NCBI RefSeq assembly: GCF_000421265.1
Contig: NZ_ATWN01000002.1
Coordinates: forward strand, 372,001-436,000
DNA from: Thalassospira lucentensis MCCC 1A00383 = DSM 14000
GTDB lineage: Bacteria > Pseudomonadota > Alphaproteobacteria > Rhodospirillales > Thalassospiraceae
Reading direction: 5' to 3'
DNA: 64,000 bases
A model generated the notes under the pieces. That model made no database searches. It saw only the letters and a list, made by a program, of their open reading frames with translations, and was not told the DNA's origin. Positions 27,591 to 37,026 of the stretch are shown here, piece by piece; within the stretch, counting starts at the first letter, position 1, and every line of letters starts with the position of its first letter. The translations under genes and the position numbers were made by a program.

Positions 27591-28619
27591 TTAACCCCAG
27601 CAGCGATTCATGCCTTCTTCGACATCGATTGACGGTACGCCATCAGCAGCCTGATCGGTCACAAGGTTTACCCCGGTGTCATAGAAGTTCAAACCTTCGG
27701 TGTTGGCCGGTTTTTTGCCGGTGTCGGCCCATGCCTTGATGGCTTCCATACCTTTGTAAGCCATGTCGAGCGGATATTGCTGCGACGTTGCACCAATCAC
27801 ACCATCACGCACGTTCAGAACGCCGGGGCAACCGCCATCGACCGAAACGATCAGCACATCTTTTTCCATGCCAAACGCCTTAAGGGCTTCATATGCACCC
27901 GCAGCAGCCGGTTCATTGATGGTGTAAACCACGTTGATTTCCGGATCCTGCTGCATCAGGTTTTCCATCGCTTCGCGACCACCTTCTTCGTTGCCGTTGG
28001 TGACATCATGACCAACGATGCGGTCGTCATCCTCGTCCCCAATCTTGTTGGGGTCCTTGATGTCGATCCCGAATCCTTTCATGAAGCCTTGATCGCGCAG
28101 AACATCCACCGACGGTGCGCTTGGTGTCAGGTCAAGCATGGCAATCTTCGCATCGGCGGCCTTGTCGCCAAGTTTGGCAGCGGCCCACTGACCGATCAAC
28201 TCACCGGCCTTGAAGTTATCGGTGGCGAATGTCGCATCAGCCGCACCAATCGGTTCAAGCGGCGTATCAAGTGCGATGACAATCAAACCGGCATCCTGTG
28301 CTTTCTTAACGACAGACACAATCGACTTGGTATCGGATGCGGTCAGAAGGATGCCTTTGGCACCCGACGCGATGCAGGACTCAATTGCCTGCACCTGTGT
28401 TTCGTGGTCGCCATCAACCTTACCGGCATAGGTCGACAAATCAATGCCAAGGGCGACTGACGCAGCGGTTGCGCCTTCCTTCATCTTGACAAAGAACGGG
28501 TTGATGTCGGTTTTGGTGATCAGGCACGCACCGATCTCATCTGCCTTTGCCATGTTTGGTGCCGCAGAAAGACCAAGTGCAAGCGCACCAAGGGTTGCGC
28601 CAAGAAGTGCTTTTTTCAT
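27591..28619 (-). CDS. frcB: FrcB-like periplasmic sugar-binding protein
   Basis: A 342-residue secreted binding protein. The signal peptide is [19 protein letters not shown] with cleavage near AKA-DE. The mature protein opens with [19 protein letters not shown] and contains [28 protein letters not shown] and [15 protein letters not shown], as in the FrcB/rhizobial fructose-binding group. First gene of frcBCAK, divergent from the ROK regulator across 227 bp carrying a 29-bp palindromic operator candidate. Confidence 0.83.
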   Translation of the reverse strand: MKKALLGATLGALALGLSAAPNMAKADEIGACLITKTDINPFFVKMKEGATAASVALGIDLSTYAGKVDGDHETQVQAIESCIASGAKGILLTASDTKSIVSVVKKAQDAGLIVIALDTPLEPIGAADATFATDNFKAGELIGQWAAAKLGDKAADAKIAMLDLTPSAPSVDVLRDQGFMKGFGIDIKDPNKIGDEDDDRIVGHDVTNGNEEGGREAMENLMQQDPEINVVYTINEPAAAGAYEALKAFGMEKDVLIVSVDGGCPGVLNVRDGVIGATSQQYPLDMAYKGMEAIKAWADTGKKPANTEGLNFYDTGVNLVTDQAADGVPSIDVEEGMNRCWG

Positions 28620-28760
28620 GTGTTTCCTCCCAGGATTTTACCTGAATTGTCGACTGATGAGGCCGACGTTGGTTGTTCTTCAACAGGTCGTAGCGCGCAT
28701 TGTTTGAGTGGGCCTTCAACCTGTTCGGACTACAGGACACACCAATTGCGCGAAGCTGTC

Positions 28761-28789
28761 AATTAATAAATCCGATTGATTTATTAATT
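28761..28789. promoter_or_regulatory. candidate ROK-regulator operator
   Basis: Perfect inverted repeat: AATTAATAAATC and GATTTATTAATT with a 5-bp spacer. It is centred in the gap between frcB and the ROK gene. Long AT-rich palindromes are typical of NagC/XylR/Mlc-type ROK repressors. Confidence 0.7.
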
Positions 28790-28846
28790 AATCCTGTCAC
28801 TCTTTTACTCAATGAGGCATGAAAAGCCTCGAGTGGGAGGAACTCT

Positions 28847-30094
28847 ATGACTGCGTCACTATCGACCAATCCTGATCCGACAGGGACGGAAGATCAGGCT
28901 GCACGTCCGCTGCATCCGGGCGGCGGGGCAAATCAGTTGCGCGTGCGCGCCTATAATGAACGGCTGGTGCTGTCGTTGGTGCGTCGGAACGCCGGATTGT
29001 CCAAGGCCGAAATCGCCCGGCTTTCGGGTCTGTCGGCCCAGACCGTATCGGTCATCATGCGCGGCCTTGAAAAAGACGGCCTTCTGATGCGTGGCGAGCC
29101 TGTGCGTGGCAAGGTCGGCAAACCCAAAGTCCCGATGGCGCTTAATCCTGACGGGGTTTATTCCTTTGGTCTTAAGATCGGGCGGCGCAGTGCGGAACTG
29201 ATCCTGCTTGATTTTGTCGGCACCGTGCGTGGATCGCTCAAAGAAGCCTACAAATACCCCACACCCGATAGCATTCGCCAATTTGTCCGCGACTCGGTTG
29301 GCAAAATCACCGCGACCCTGAGTGCCCCCCAACAGGCCCGGATCGCTGGTATTGGCATTGCCGCACCCTTTGAACTCTGGAACTGGGGCGAAGAAGTCGG
29401 CGCCCCGATTGAGGACTTAAATGCCTGGCGCGAAGTCGATTTGATCGACACCATCGGCGCCATCGTCCCGTTCCCCGTGTTTCAGCAAAATGATGCCACG
29501 GCGGCCTGCGGGGCCGAACTGGTGTTTGGTCTTGGCCCGAACTATACCGATTTCGCCTATTTCTTCATTGGCTCGTTCATTGGCGGCGGCGTTGTGCTCA
29601 ATCAGGCACTTTATACCGGCCGCACGGGCAATGCCGGGGCCTTTGGCTCCATGCCGGTTTCGTCACGCAGCGGCCACGCCAGCCAGCTGATTGATCAGGC
29701 ATCTATCTTTGTGCTCGAAGAAATGCTGACCCGCGATGGCCGTGATCCGGCGATGCTGTGGCGCGATCCGGCGTACTGGGCGGAACTCGGCAAGACGCTT
29801 GATATCTGGATCAGCCATACCGCGCGCAGCCTTGCCCTTGCCATCACCTCGGTCTGCTCGGTGATTGATTTCGAAGCCGTGATTGTCGATGGCGGTTTTC
29901 CGCCCGATGTCTGTGCACGCATTGTCGCGGCAACCCGGGCTGCGATCTCCGACCTTGATCTTCAGGGCATCGCCCGCCCGCACATCGAACAGGGGCAGGT
30001 CGGCAGTGCCGCGCGCGCCATCGGGGCGGCAAGTCTGCCGTTGTTTTCGCGCTATCTGCTTGATCAGAATGTGCTGTTCAAACAGATGCAATAA
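28847..30094 (+). CDS. frcR: ROK-family transcriptional regulator
   Basis: A 415-residue regulator with an N-terminal winged helix (about 35-90; LSKAEIARLSGLSAQTVSVIMRGLE) fused to a ROK sugar-kinase-like domain (about 105-400; IAAPFELWNWG, QNDATAACGAEL). The ATP-phosphate motif and the zinc-cysteine cluster of true ROK kinases are not evident, as expected for a sensor. Divergent from frcBCAK with a shared palindrome, matching the FrcR position in rhizobia. GGGAGGAA precedes ATG 28847. It likely represses sugar uptake until its sugar binds. Confidence 0.82.
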   Translation: MTASLSTNPDPTGTEDQAARPLHPGGGANQLRVRAYNERLVLSLVRRNAGLSKAEIARLSGLSAQTVSVIMRGLEKDGLLMRGEPVRGKVGKPKVPMALNPDGVYSFGLKIGRRSAELILLDFVGTVRGSLKEAYKYPTPDSIRQFVRDSVGKITATLSAPQQARIAGIGIAAPFELWNWGEEVGAPIEDLNAWREVDLIDTIGAIVPFPVFQQNDATAACGAELVFGLGPNYTDFAYFFIGSFIGGGVVLNQALYTGRTGNAGAFGSMPVSSRSGHASQLIDQASIFVLEEMLTRDGRDPAMLWRDPAYWAELGKTLDIWISHTARSLALAITSVCSVIDFEAVIVDGGFPPDVCARIVAATRAAISDLDLQGIARPHIEQGQVGSAARAIGAASLPLFSRYLLDQNVLFKQMQ

Positions 30095-30106
30095 CCAAAG
30101 AACGTT

Positions 30107-30877
30107 CTAGAAATTGTCTTTGCGCTTGCGGATTTCGGTAAAGATTTCCGTTGGGCTGGCATTCTCCATGCCCAGTGCCCTGGCAACATCCGGGTGATCT
30201 GCGCGCAGGAACGGATTGGTCGCAAGCTCAACATCAATCCGCGATGGAACGGTCGGGATATTGCGTGCGCGCAATCCGTCAATATCCTGACAGCGCGCGG
30301 CAAGGATCGCGTTATCGGGCTCAATCGTTTTGGCAAATTTGGCATTGGATTGGGTGTATTCATGCCCGCAGTAAACCTGCGTGCTGTTGGGCAGATTGCG
30401 GAACTTTTGCAATGACTGCCACATCTGTTCGGGCGTTCCTTCAAACAACCGCCCGCAGCCCAGCGCAAACAGGCTATCGCCCGAAAACAGGGCAGTAATC
30501 GCCGGGAAGTAAAACGCGATATGCCCGGATGTATGGCCCGGCACGTCAAACACCCGACCTTCAAGCTCCCCGATTAAAACCTGATCGCCCTCGGCAACCA
30601 TTTCATCCATGTTCGGGATGCGGGCTTTTTCCGCCGTTGGGCCGAGAAGCTTCGCACCGTATTTCTCCATCAATTCCGCATTGCCGCCAATATGGTCGTG
30701 GTGGTGGTGCGTGTTGATCACCAGATCAAGTTGCCAGTCGCGGTCTTGAAGTTCCTTGATCACAGGGGCTGCTTCGCCCGGATCAATGATCGCGGTCATT
30801 TCGCTGCGGTGGCAGCGCACGAGATAGGTGTAATTGTCTGAAAGACACGGAATAACGATAACTTCGCCCGCAGCCAT
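30107..30877 (-). CDS. gloB: hydroxyacylglutathione hydrolase (glyoxalase II)
   Basis: A 256-residue metallo-beta-lactamase-fold thioesterase that hydrolyses S-D-lactoylglutathione, completing methylglyoxal detoxification. The dinuclear metal motif THHHHDHIGG lies at 56-65, further metal ligands are in VPGHTSGHIAF and YCGHEYT, and the C-terminus carries the glutathione-binding RADHPDV segment. ATG 30877 (MAAGEVIVIPCLSDNYTYL) matches the family N-terminus and has GAGGT upstream; a longer frame to 30952 is not needed. It is divergent from a methyltransferase gene often found beside gloB in alphaproteobacteria. Confidence 0.93.
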   Translation of the reverse strand: MAAGEVIVIPCLSDNYTYLVRCHRSEMTAIIDPGEAAPVIKELQDRDWQLDLVINTHHHHDHIGGNAELMEKYGAKLLGPTAEKARIPNMDEMVAEGDQVLIGELEGRVFDVPGHTSGHIAFYFPAITALFSGDSLFALGCGRLFEGTPEQMWQSLQKFRNLPNSTQVYCGHEYTQSNAKFAKTIEPDNAILAARCQDIDGLRARNIPTVPSRIDVELATNPFLRADHPDVARALGMENASPTEIFTEIRKRKDNF

Positions 30878-31034
30878 AAGGGGACCTCGACCTGATGATG
30901 ATGTGATGTGCTCCACAGTATCAGCATCAACTGTCTTGAAACAATCACCCAACGATCAAACTTTCTGACATTCTATGAACAGGGTCGTTTCAAAGCTGTT
31001 TCCGTGAGGACCGATAGGGTGCTAAAGTCCAGCC

Positions 31035-31874
31035 ATGCGTCAGGATGTCGTTGATCTTCACCGTTTTTATGCCAGCACTCTCGGGCAGGCCGCCCGGCGT
31101 CTGATCCGCAGGCGTCTGCGCCTGATGTGGTCGGATGTGCGTGGATTGCGCGTGCTTGGCTTTGGCTATCCGACACCCTATTTGCGCCCGTTCATTGGCG
31201 AGGCCGAACGCGTCATGGCCTTCATGCCCGCCCAGCAGGGCTGTGTGCATTGGCCCGCGGGCGAAGACAACCATGTTGCCCTGACCGAAGAAACCATGTT
31301 GCCACTGCCCGACAGTTCGGTGGATCGTATTTTGGTGGTGCATCTGGTCGAACATACCGATTCCATGCGTCGCCTGATGCGCGAATGCTGGCGGGTTTTA
31401 ACCCCCAATGGCCGGATTATTGTGGTGACACCCAACCGAAGCTCGCTCTGGAGTTGGTCGGAAAGCACCCCGTTTGGCTTTGGGCATCCGCACAGTGTGA
31501 CGCAATTGCAAAACCTGATGCGCGAAAACATGTTCCTGCCGGTTCAGCACAGCCGCGCCCTTTTCATCCCCCCGACCCGGCGGCGCTTTTTGCTGCGCTG
31601 GTCGCAGGCGTTTGAAAACATCGGATCGCGACTGTTCAAGGCCTTCGCCGGGGTTTCCATCGTCGAAGCCGGGAAACAGTTGTACGCCAGCACCGGCACC
31701 CCGGCCCGTAAACGCCGTCTGGTCCATATTCCCGTCACCGTGCCGCCACTGCGCCCGGCTGACGGCAATCGACAGCATTTTGACGACACCGCGTCACAGT
31801 GCGACGATCTGCATCATGCCCAAGACGCGGCGGACAACGCCCAAACCAGAAAATCCTGCCAAACTGGGAAATAG
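31035..31874 (+). CDS. class I SAM-dependent methyltransferase (gloB-linked type)
   Basis: A 279-residue predicted methyltransferase: Rossmann opening LRVLGFGYPTPYL, post-motif LPLPDSSVDRILVVHLVEH (about 96-114; methyltransferase motif IV region), and VLTPNGRIIVVTPN. The glycine-rich motif I is atypical. The basic N-terminus (RRLIRRRLRLMW) may bind membrane or nucleic acid. The last 40 residues are polar and low in structure. Function unknown; it is a conserved neighbour of gloB, transcribed divergently across about 157 bp. Its stop codon lies in the first unit of a 16-bp tandem repeat. Confidence 0.72.
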   Translation: MRQDVVDLHRFYASTLGQAARRLIRRRLRLMWSDVRGLRVLGFGYPTPYLRPFIGEAERVMAFMPAQQGCVHWPAGEDNHVALTEETMLPLPDSSVDRILVVHLVEHTDSMRRLMRECWRVLTPNGRIIVVTPNRSSLWSWSESTPFGFGHPHSVTQLQNLMRENMFLPVQHSRALFIPPTRRRFLLRWSQAFENIGSRLFKAFAGVSIVEAGKQLYASTGTPARKRRLVHIPVTVPPLRPADGNRQHFDDTASQCDDLHHAQDAADNAQTRKSCQTGK

Positions 31875-31913
31875 CCAGCCCGGGAAGTAGCCGGATCGGG
31901 AAATAGAGCCTGT
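31866..31913 (+). repeat. three-copy 16-bp tandem repeat
   Basis: GGG-AA(A/G)-TAG recurs at 31866, 31882 and 31898 with an exact 16-bp period and variable 7-bp linkers. The first copy supplies the methyltransferase stop codon, and each copy contains a TAG in register every 16 bp, so the stop falls in all frames. Confidence 0.6.
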
Positions 31914-32025
31914 GAAATCGAGATGCCGCCACCATATGTGAAGCATATGGTTACAGTGTCGCATTTGACAGCCCGCGCAGTTTGAGTGACATAATGTGTA
32001 TGATCTCTCACAAGAATTACCGAGC

Positions 32026-32862
32026 ATGAAGCCCAACCGCATCCGGAAGCATCCCGCCAAAGCTACCGCCGCAGCCTTGGCCTCATGGGTGTTGGTTCAG
32101 TCCATCTCAGTACCGTCCATCGCGGTTGCGCAGGATGTCATTCCCGTTGTCTTGCACGGCGAAGACAACAATAAACCCTATGCCTTCCTCGATGCTGATG
32201 GCGCGCCTGCGGGCATTTATGTCCGCATCCTGCAGGCGGCTGTGGACAAGATGCCGCAATATGATCTTCGGTTTGAAAATGTGCCGTTTAAACGCGGCAT
32301 GGATCTTTTGCAATCGGGGCAGATCATGGCGTTCTTTCCCCCGTATTTGCGCGATGACCGAAACTGGGTCGAACGCTATTCCGTCCCGATCCTGAGCGAA
32401 ACCGTGGTGGCGATTTGCAGCAAGGACTACGTGCTAAGCCACGACTTGCGGGTCTTCCCGGACGATTTCACGGGCGCGCGCTTTGCCAACAATGCCGGGT
32501 ACCGGCTGGCGGGTGAGGACTTCTTTGACATGGTGGCGGCGGGCGAGATCACGCTTGAAGAAGCCAACACCACCGAAAGCAACCTGCGCTTTCTGATGGC
32601 TGGACGCGTTGATTGCTATGTCAATGAACGCATGGCCATTCTGGCGGGCCTGCGCGAACTGGCCGTGGATAAGGAACAGTCGCGCAACATTGATGAAACC
32701 GCCATCATCGGGCAGGAATTTGGCTATGTCGCCTTTGGCTACGATCCGGATGGGGCCTGGCCATACCGCGATCAGTTTGCCGATGATCTTGATGATGTCC
32801 TGCGCCAAATGCGGGACACTGGCGAAATTGATCAGCTGGTTGTCGATTACTTTACGTATTGA
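32026..32862 (+). CDS. periplasmic solute-binding protein (SBP_bac_3 type)
   Basis: A 278-residue family-3 type-2 periplasmic binding protein, amino-acid/polar-compound class. A positively charged N-terminus and hydrophobic stretch form a signal peptide ending in SIAVA-QD. The mature part has KPYAFLDADGAPAGIYVRIL, MDLLQSGQIMAFFPPY and the C-terminal IDQLVVDYFTY typical of the fold. ATG 32026 best fits the signal peptide; a GTG at 31996 is upstream. No permease or ATPase gene is adjacent, so it may be an orphan or act as a receptor-like protein. Confidence 0.78.
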   Translation: MKPNRIRKHPAKATAAALASWVLVQSISVPSIAVAQDVIPVVLHGEDNNKPYAFLDADGAPAGIYVRILQAAVDKMPQYDLRFENVPFKRGMDLLQSGQIMAFFPPYLRDDRNWVERYSVPILSETVVAICSKDYVLSHDLRVFPDDFTGARFANNAGYRLAGEDFFDMVAAGEITLEEANTTESNLRFLMAGRVDCYVNERMAILAGLRELAVDKEQSRNIDETAIIGQEFGYVAFGYDPDGAWPYRDQFADDLDDVLRQMRDTGEIDQLVVDYFTY

Positions 32863-33011
32863 ATGGCCGTGATGATGGCATACCGCGCGGCAAGTACCCA
32901 GATGAAATACCCAGTCTACCGACTGATATCGGACGTGGCCTCCTAATCTCTATCTGCAATTGGTACGGATATTGCTGATTGAGCCTGCAATCTTAAGGAT
33001 AGGAGGTGCGG

Positions 33012-33596
33012 GTGACGGAATATGCATTGCAGAACGGTGTGCCGATATCGCTGGCCGATATGCCGCGTGTTCAGGGCGGACAATACGATAAAATGGCAGA
33101 GGAAATGCTACAGCGAGAACGCGATTTTCTCCGCCGTAAACTTGAATATGACAGCGAAGCCCAACTGGCTTGGCAAAATGCACAACCAATACATACAGCT
33201 TTCCGGTTGAATGGTGAATTGGTTGGCACGATCGGTGTGAATACTGGGTTTACCGGCACAAAAATTTCCGATGGCGGTGCATTCCAGCGCGCGGTGGCCT
33301 TTGCCGAACAGACCGGACTGAGCGGTGCGGCCTTTGCCGACTATGCCAGCGAGAAGGTCTCCCAAGCTCTTAAAGAACGCTATGGCGCAATTATCGAGGT
33401 TGAGGTCTTTGACCCGGCAAACCGTCCGACATCTGGCGAAATGCATGCCGAAATGTTTGGTGCGCCATCAGCACCAGCAGAACCCGCCGGGCCGGATGAA
33501 AACGAACTGGCCTGGATGAAAGTCTTTGCCCAACTTTACGCACAAAAGTTTGGCCAAGACCCGTTTGCCGGGCTGGAAGTTCCGTTTGAAACCTGA
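33012..33596 (+). CDS. uncharacterised soluble protein
   Basis: A 194-residue protein I do not recognise. GTG 33012 is chosen because a perfect AGGAGG (33001-33006) sits 5 bp upstream and overlaps the alternative GTG 33006. It has no signal peptide or membrane helix. The N-terminal half is charged (EEMLQRERDFLRRKLE, a likely helix). The middle resembles a glycine-containing beta segment, and a proline/alanine linker (SAPAEPAGP) precedes a short C-terminal helix. The strong ribosome site and normal codon use support it as a real gene. It is monocistronic, facing the petABC terminator. Confidence 0.68.
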   Translation: MTEYALQNGVPISLADMPRVQGGQYDKMAEEMLQRERDFLRRKLEYDSEAQLAWQNAQPIHTAFRLNGELVGTIGVNTGFTGTKISDGGAFQRAVAFAEQTGLSGAAFADYASEKVSQALKERYGAIIEVEVFDPANRPTSGEMHAEMFGAPSAPAEPAGPDENELAWMKVFAQLYAQKFGQDPFAGLEVPFET

Positions 33597-33747
33597 TGAT
33601 GGTTAGGCGGGATATTTCTTCCTACACCTTGGTACGGCTTCAAAAGGGTGGGAAGAAACTTCAGCCTGACCAAAGGTCGGGGAGGTGGATCTGAATCTGG
33701 ATGGTAACTTTAAACGTAAATGTTGTGAGTCTTACCGACCCGGCAGA

Positions 33748-33784
33748 TACAAAAAACAGGCCACCGAAATTCGGTGGCCTGTTT
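33748..33784 (-). terminator. rho-independent terminator of petABC
   Basis: A 13-bp stem (arms 33754-33766 and 33772-33784) with loop AAATT. On the minus strand it is followed by TTTTTTG, placing it 27 bp after the petC stop. Confidence 0.88.
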
Positions 33785-33810
33785 CGTTTGTCAGTCTGAG
33801 GGATACGAAC

Positions 33811-34587
33811 TTAATGTTCGATATCGCGCCAGATTTTACGTTTCACCGCATAGAGCATCGCGGTCAGAACGATCAGGAACAGGATGACCTTGATGCCCAG
33901 TGCTTTGCGGGCTTCAAGTTCAGGCTGCGCCGTCCAGTTCAGGAAGGCCGAAATGTCACGTGCATGCTGTTCCACGGTCGCAGGCGTTCCATCGGTGTAC
34001 TCGACCGCTTCGTCATAAAGCGGCGGTGCCATGGAAATCTGATGACCCGGGAAGTAGTGGTTGTAGTGTTTCCCATCAGCAAGGTCAAAGCCCTCAGGGG
34101 CTTCTTCCTCATAGCCGGTCAGAAGGCCGAAGACGTAATCGGGGCCACCAACGCGGGCTTTGTTCATAAGGGAAAGATCGGGCGGAATGGCCCCACCGTT
34201 CGAAGCCGCCGCAGCTTTTTCGTTCGGGAAGGGCGACGGGAAGTAGTCAGACGGCTTGCCCGGACGGGTGAACATGTCACCATCATCGTTCGGGCCGTCT
34301 TCAACATCATATTCCGCCGCAATCGCCTTGATCTGATCTTCGTTAAATCCAATGCCGTCCAGATTACGGAACGCAATGAAACGAAGACTGTGGCAACTGG
34401 CACAAACGGCTTTATAGACCTGGAAACCGCGCTGAAGCTGCGCACGGTCGTAGGTTCCAAAAATCCCGTCCCAGCTCCAATCCTGTGCTGCCGGAACCGG
34501 GGCGTCTCCGGCTGCCTTGGCTGTGCCACCGGTGAATGCAGTTACCGCGAAGGCGGCTGCAATTGCGGTCAGTGCGAACTTACGCAT
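33811..34587 (-). CDS. petC: cytochrome c1 of the bc1 complex
   Basis: A 258-residue membrane-anchored c-type cytochrome accepting electrons from the Rieske protein and passing them to cytochrome c. It has a signal peptide ([18 protein letters not shown], cleavage near AKA-AG). The haem motif CASCH is at 62-66, and a C-terminal membrane anchor ([15 protein letters not shown]) is followed by a basic tail. ATG 34587 with GGAGG upstream is preferred over GTG 34593. It overlaps the end of petB by 8 bp. Confidence 0.94.
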   Translation of the reverse strand: MRKFALTAIAAAFAVTAFTGGTAKAAGDAPVPAAQDWSWDGIFGTYDRAQLQRGFQVYKAVCASCHSLRFIAFRNLDGIGFNEDQIKAIAAEYDVEDGPNDDGDMFTRPGKPSDYFPSPFPNEKAAAASNGGAIPPDLSLMNKARVGGPDYVFGLLTGYEEEAPEGFDLADGKHYNHYFPGHQISMAPPLYDEAVEYTDGTPATVEQHARDISAFLNWTAQPELEARKALGIKVILFLIVLTAMLYAVKRKIWRDIEH

Positions 34588-35851
34588 TTGCACCCTCCTT
34601 CAAAACAGATTCGCTAATGCTAGCCGGAAGCGGTTTGGGTCGTTCCATCTTTCCAACCAATGGCATGACCACAAGGAAATGCGCAAAGTAGTAAAGCGTG
34701 GAAAGCTGGCCCATCACGATGACCTTAAGTCCCGGTACACCCATGAAGTAGTCATCTGGTGCCTTCGCTCCGCAATAGCCGAGGATGAAGGTATCAACGA
34801 CAAACAGCCAGAAGAACCACTTGTAAACCGGACGGAATTTCGAGCTGCGTACCTTGGAGGTATCAAGCCACGGAATAACGAACAGGATGACAATCGATGC
34901 AAACATCGCCAGCACACCCAGAAGCTTTGCCGGAATGCCAAAGATGGTGAAATCGATTGACCGCAGGATCGCATAGAACGGCAGGAAGTACCATTCCGGC
35001 ACGATGTGCGGAGGTGTGACCAGCGGGTTGGCCGGGATATAGTTATCCGGGTGGCCAAGATAATCAGGTGCAAAGAACACAAACCCGCAGAAGAAGATCA
35101 GGAACACGCCCATACCGAACAGATCCTTGATCGTATAGTACGGGTGGAACGGAATGCTGTCCTGAGGGGTTTTGATCTCAACGCCGGTCGGGTTGTTCGA
35201 CCGCACGCTATGCAATGCCCAGACATGCAGGACAACAAGGCCCAGAATGATAAACGGCATCAGATAATGCAGCGAGAAGAACCGGTTCAGCGTCGGATTA
35301 TCGACCGAGAACCCACCCCACAGCCAGGTCACCAGCGGATCGCCGATGATCGGGAAGGCGGAGAACAGGTTGGTAATAACCGTCGCACCCCAGAAGGACA
35401 TCTGGCCCCACGGCAGGACATAGCCCATAAACGCGGTTGCCATCATTGCCAGCAGGATCAGGATACCAATCCACCACAGCATTTCACGCGGCGCTTTGTA
35501 TGACCCGTAATACAGGCCACGGAACATATGAAGGAAGACAACGATGAAGAACATCGATGCGCCATTCATATGAATATAGCGGATCAGCCAGCCGTAATTG
35601 ACATCACGCATGATGCGTTCGACTGATTCAAACGCCATGCTCGTATGCGGCGTATAATTCATCACCAAGAAAATCCCCGAAAGGATCATGGTGACCAGAA
35701 CAAACCCGGCCAAAGAACCGAAGTTCCACATATAGGACAGGTTTTTCGGGGTCGGATATTCGTATGCGGAGTGGTGCAGCATGGAGATCACCGGAAGTCG
35801 GTCATCAACCCATTTCACCACTTTGTTATTCCATTGAGGTGCGCTCATCAT
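34580..35851 (-). CDS. petB: cytochrome b of the bc1 complex
   Basis: A 423-residue cytochrome b with eight membrane helices and the bis-histidine haem ligands in helices B and D (for example [12 protein letters not shown] and [18 protein letters not shown]). The Qo-site motif PEWY is present in [15 protein letters not shown]. Middle gene of petABC, overlapping petC and starting 8 bp after the petA stop. It carries out quinol oxidation and reduction in the proton-motive Q cycle. Confidence 0.95.
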   Translation of the reverse strand: MMSAPQWNNKVVKWVDDRLPVISMLHHSAYEYPTPKNLSYMWNFGSLAGFVLVTMILSGIFLVMNYTPHTSMAFESVERIMRDVNYGWLIRYIHMNGASMFFIVVFLHMFRGLYYGSYKAPREMLWWIGILILLAMMATAFMGYVLPWGQMSFWGATVITNLFSAFPIIGDPLVTWLWGGFSVDNPTLNRFFSLHYLMPFIILGLVVLHVWALHSVRSNNPTGVEIKTPQDSIPFHPYYTIKDLFGMGVFLIFFCGFVFFAPDYLGHPDNYIPANPLVTPPHIVPEWYFLPFYAILRSIDFTIFGIPAKLLGVLAMFASIVILFVIPWLDTSKVRSSKFRPVYKWFFWLFVVDTFILGYCGAKAPDDYFMGVPGLKVIVMGQLSTLYYFAHFLVVMPLVGKMERPKPLPASISESVLKEGANA

Positions 35852-35859
35852 ACAGCTCC

Positions 35860-36411
35860 TTAGCCGATCCGGACGGATGTGTCGGTGAGGAAGGTGTAGG
35901 TCGGCACCTCAAGATTCTTCGGCGCAGGACCACGGCGGATACGGCCCGACGTATCATAGTGCGAGCCATGGCACGGACAGTACCAACCATCATAATCGCC
36001 ACGGGCTTCCCCGGTGGCGGTGCCCATCGGGATACAGCCCAGATGGGTGCACACGCCGACAACGATCAGCCATTCCTTCTTTTCGACACGCGCGTCATCA
36101 CTTTGCGGATCGACAAGTTCATTTAATGCGACCTCGTTGGCCTCATTGATTTCACGTTCTGTACGATGGCGGATAAAGACAGGCTTGCCTCGCCACATTA
36201 CTTTAACGGCCTGACCAACCGGGATGTTGGACAGGTTGACCTCAACAGAAGCCAGCGCGAGAACGTCCTTGGACGGATTCATGCTGTCCACGAATGGCAA
36301 CAACGCACAACCAGCGCCAACAACGCCGACTGCGGTGGTCGCCAAGGTCAGGAAATCCCTGCGGTTCTCGTCCGGCTGATGCTCGCCGGATGAATGCACC
36401 GATTGCGACAT
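35860..36411 (-). CDS. petA: Rieske iron-sulfur protein of the bc1 complex
   Basis: A 183-residue Rieske protein. The twin-arginine signal-anchor is [18 protein letters not shown] (17-34). The 2Fe-2S ligands are Cys121/His123 (CTHLGC) and Cys145/His148 (CPCHGSH), with Cys126 and Cys147 available for the stabilising disulfide. First gene of petABC; a perfect FNR-type box lies about 80 bp upstream of its start, suggesting oxygen-dependent control. Confidence 0.95.
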   Translation of the reverse strand: MSQSVHSSGEHQPDENRRDFLTLATTAVGVVGAGCALLPFVDSMNPSKDVLALASVEVNLSNIPVGQAVKVMWRGKPVFIRHRTEREINEANEVALNELVDPQSDDARVEKKEWLIVVGVCTHLGCIPMGTATGEARGDYDGWYCPCHGSHYDTSGRIRRGPAPKNLEVPTYTFLTDTSVRIG

Positions 36412-36491
36412 AATGTCTTCCTCTTTCTGCCCCCAAAACAGGCATGCGGAATGCCCAAAGCCAGACTTAGGGCATAGATGGTTAATTTCCC

Positions 36492-36505
36492 TTGATGAAA
36501 ATCAA
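36492..36505. promoter_or_regulatory. FNR/Anr-type binding site upstream of petABC
   Basis: TTGAT-GAAA-ATCAA is a perfect match to the FNR-family consensus TTGAT-N4-ATCAA. It lies 81 bp upstream of the petA start codon, a position compatible with activation or repression of the bc1 operon in response to oxygen. Confidence 0.7.
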
Positions 36506-36622
36506 ACAATCCAGCCGCCAAAAGCCTTTAGGCCTGTTTCGAGCTTCGTATACTAACAAAAAACAGGTTTGTTAAGGAGAACTTGGAGTTGCAAATTGTT
36601 TGCATTCGATAAGATCATCTGG

Positions 36623-36638
36623 TTTTGCACTGCACAAA
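36623..36638. promoter_or_regulatory. TGC-type palindrome identical to phasin-promoter element
   Basis: TTTTGCACTGCACAAA is identical over 16 bp to 62104-62119 before the phasin gene. TGC-N3-GCA cores are typical targets of the PHA regulator PhaR in alphaproteobacteria, yet no PHA gene is adjacent here. Confidence 0.5.
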
Positions 36639-37026
36639 TACGTAAAACCTAGCGTATTTGCGCGATTATCCGCCCTTTTCAACCAAGACGATGCGGTCTT
36701 ACCTTTTCTTATTCCAAATAAGTCTAATGCGGGTTTCTGTCGGTAATTTTATAACTTTGAAGACCCATAGGCTCTTCGCATCGCGGCGATTCTGACCACG
36801 TCATCAAAACGATGTGACAAGACGATTGCGCCAAAGGCGATAAACGGGCGCAAGAACGGCACCAACGCGGTGCGACACCGGGCTGATATCGGGTAAATAA
36901 AATCGGAAAATTGTCGATTTAAGTTGGCCAAGGACGGCCCGGTGTGGATAAAACAGTTCCGAACTTTGAAACAAGCTGACGCGCGCGACACCGTTGTCGG
37001 TTCACAAGGACCCTCAAAGAACGCCC

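Larger units (their letters stand above)
36412..37026. other. long regulatory gap between petA and trmL
   Basis: About 615 bp without a convincing gene. It contains an FNR-type box at 36492, a 16-bp element at 36623 identical to one in the phasin promoter, and a neighbouring inverted repeat AAATACG-N10-CGTATTT (36636-36659). The AT-rich part around 36540-36760 could host an untranslated RNA, but I see no family or terminator to support one. Confidence 0.5.

Noticed and set aside
33685..34617. 310-codon plus-strand frame antisense to petC
   Set aside because: It is the reverse strand of cytochrome c1, whose signal peptide, CxxCH motif and anchor are unmistakable.
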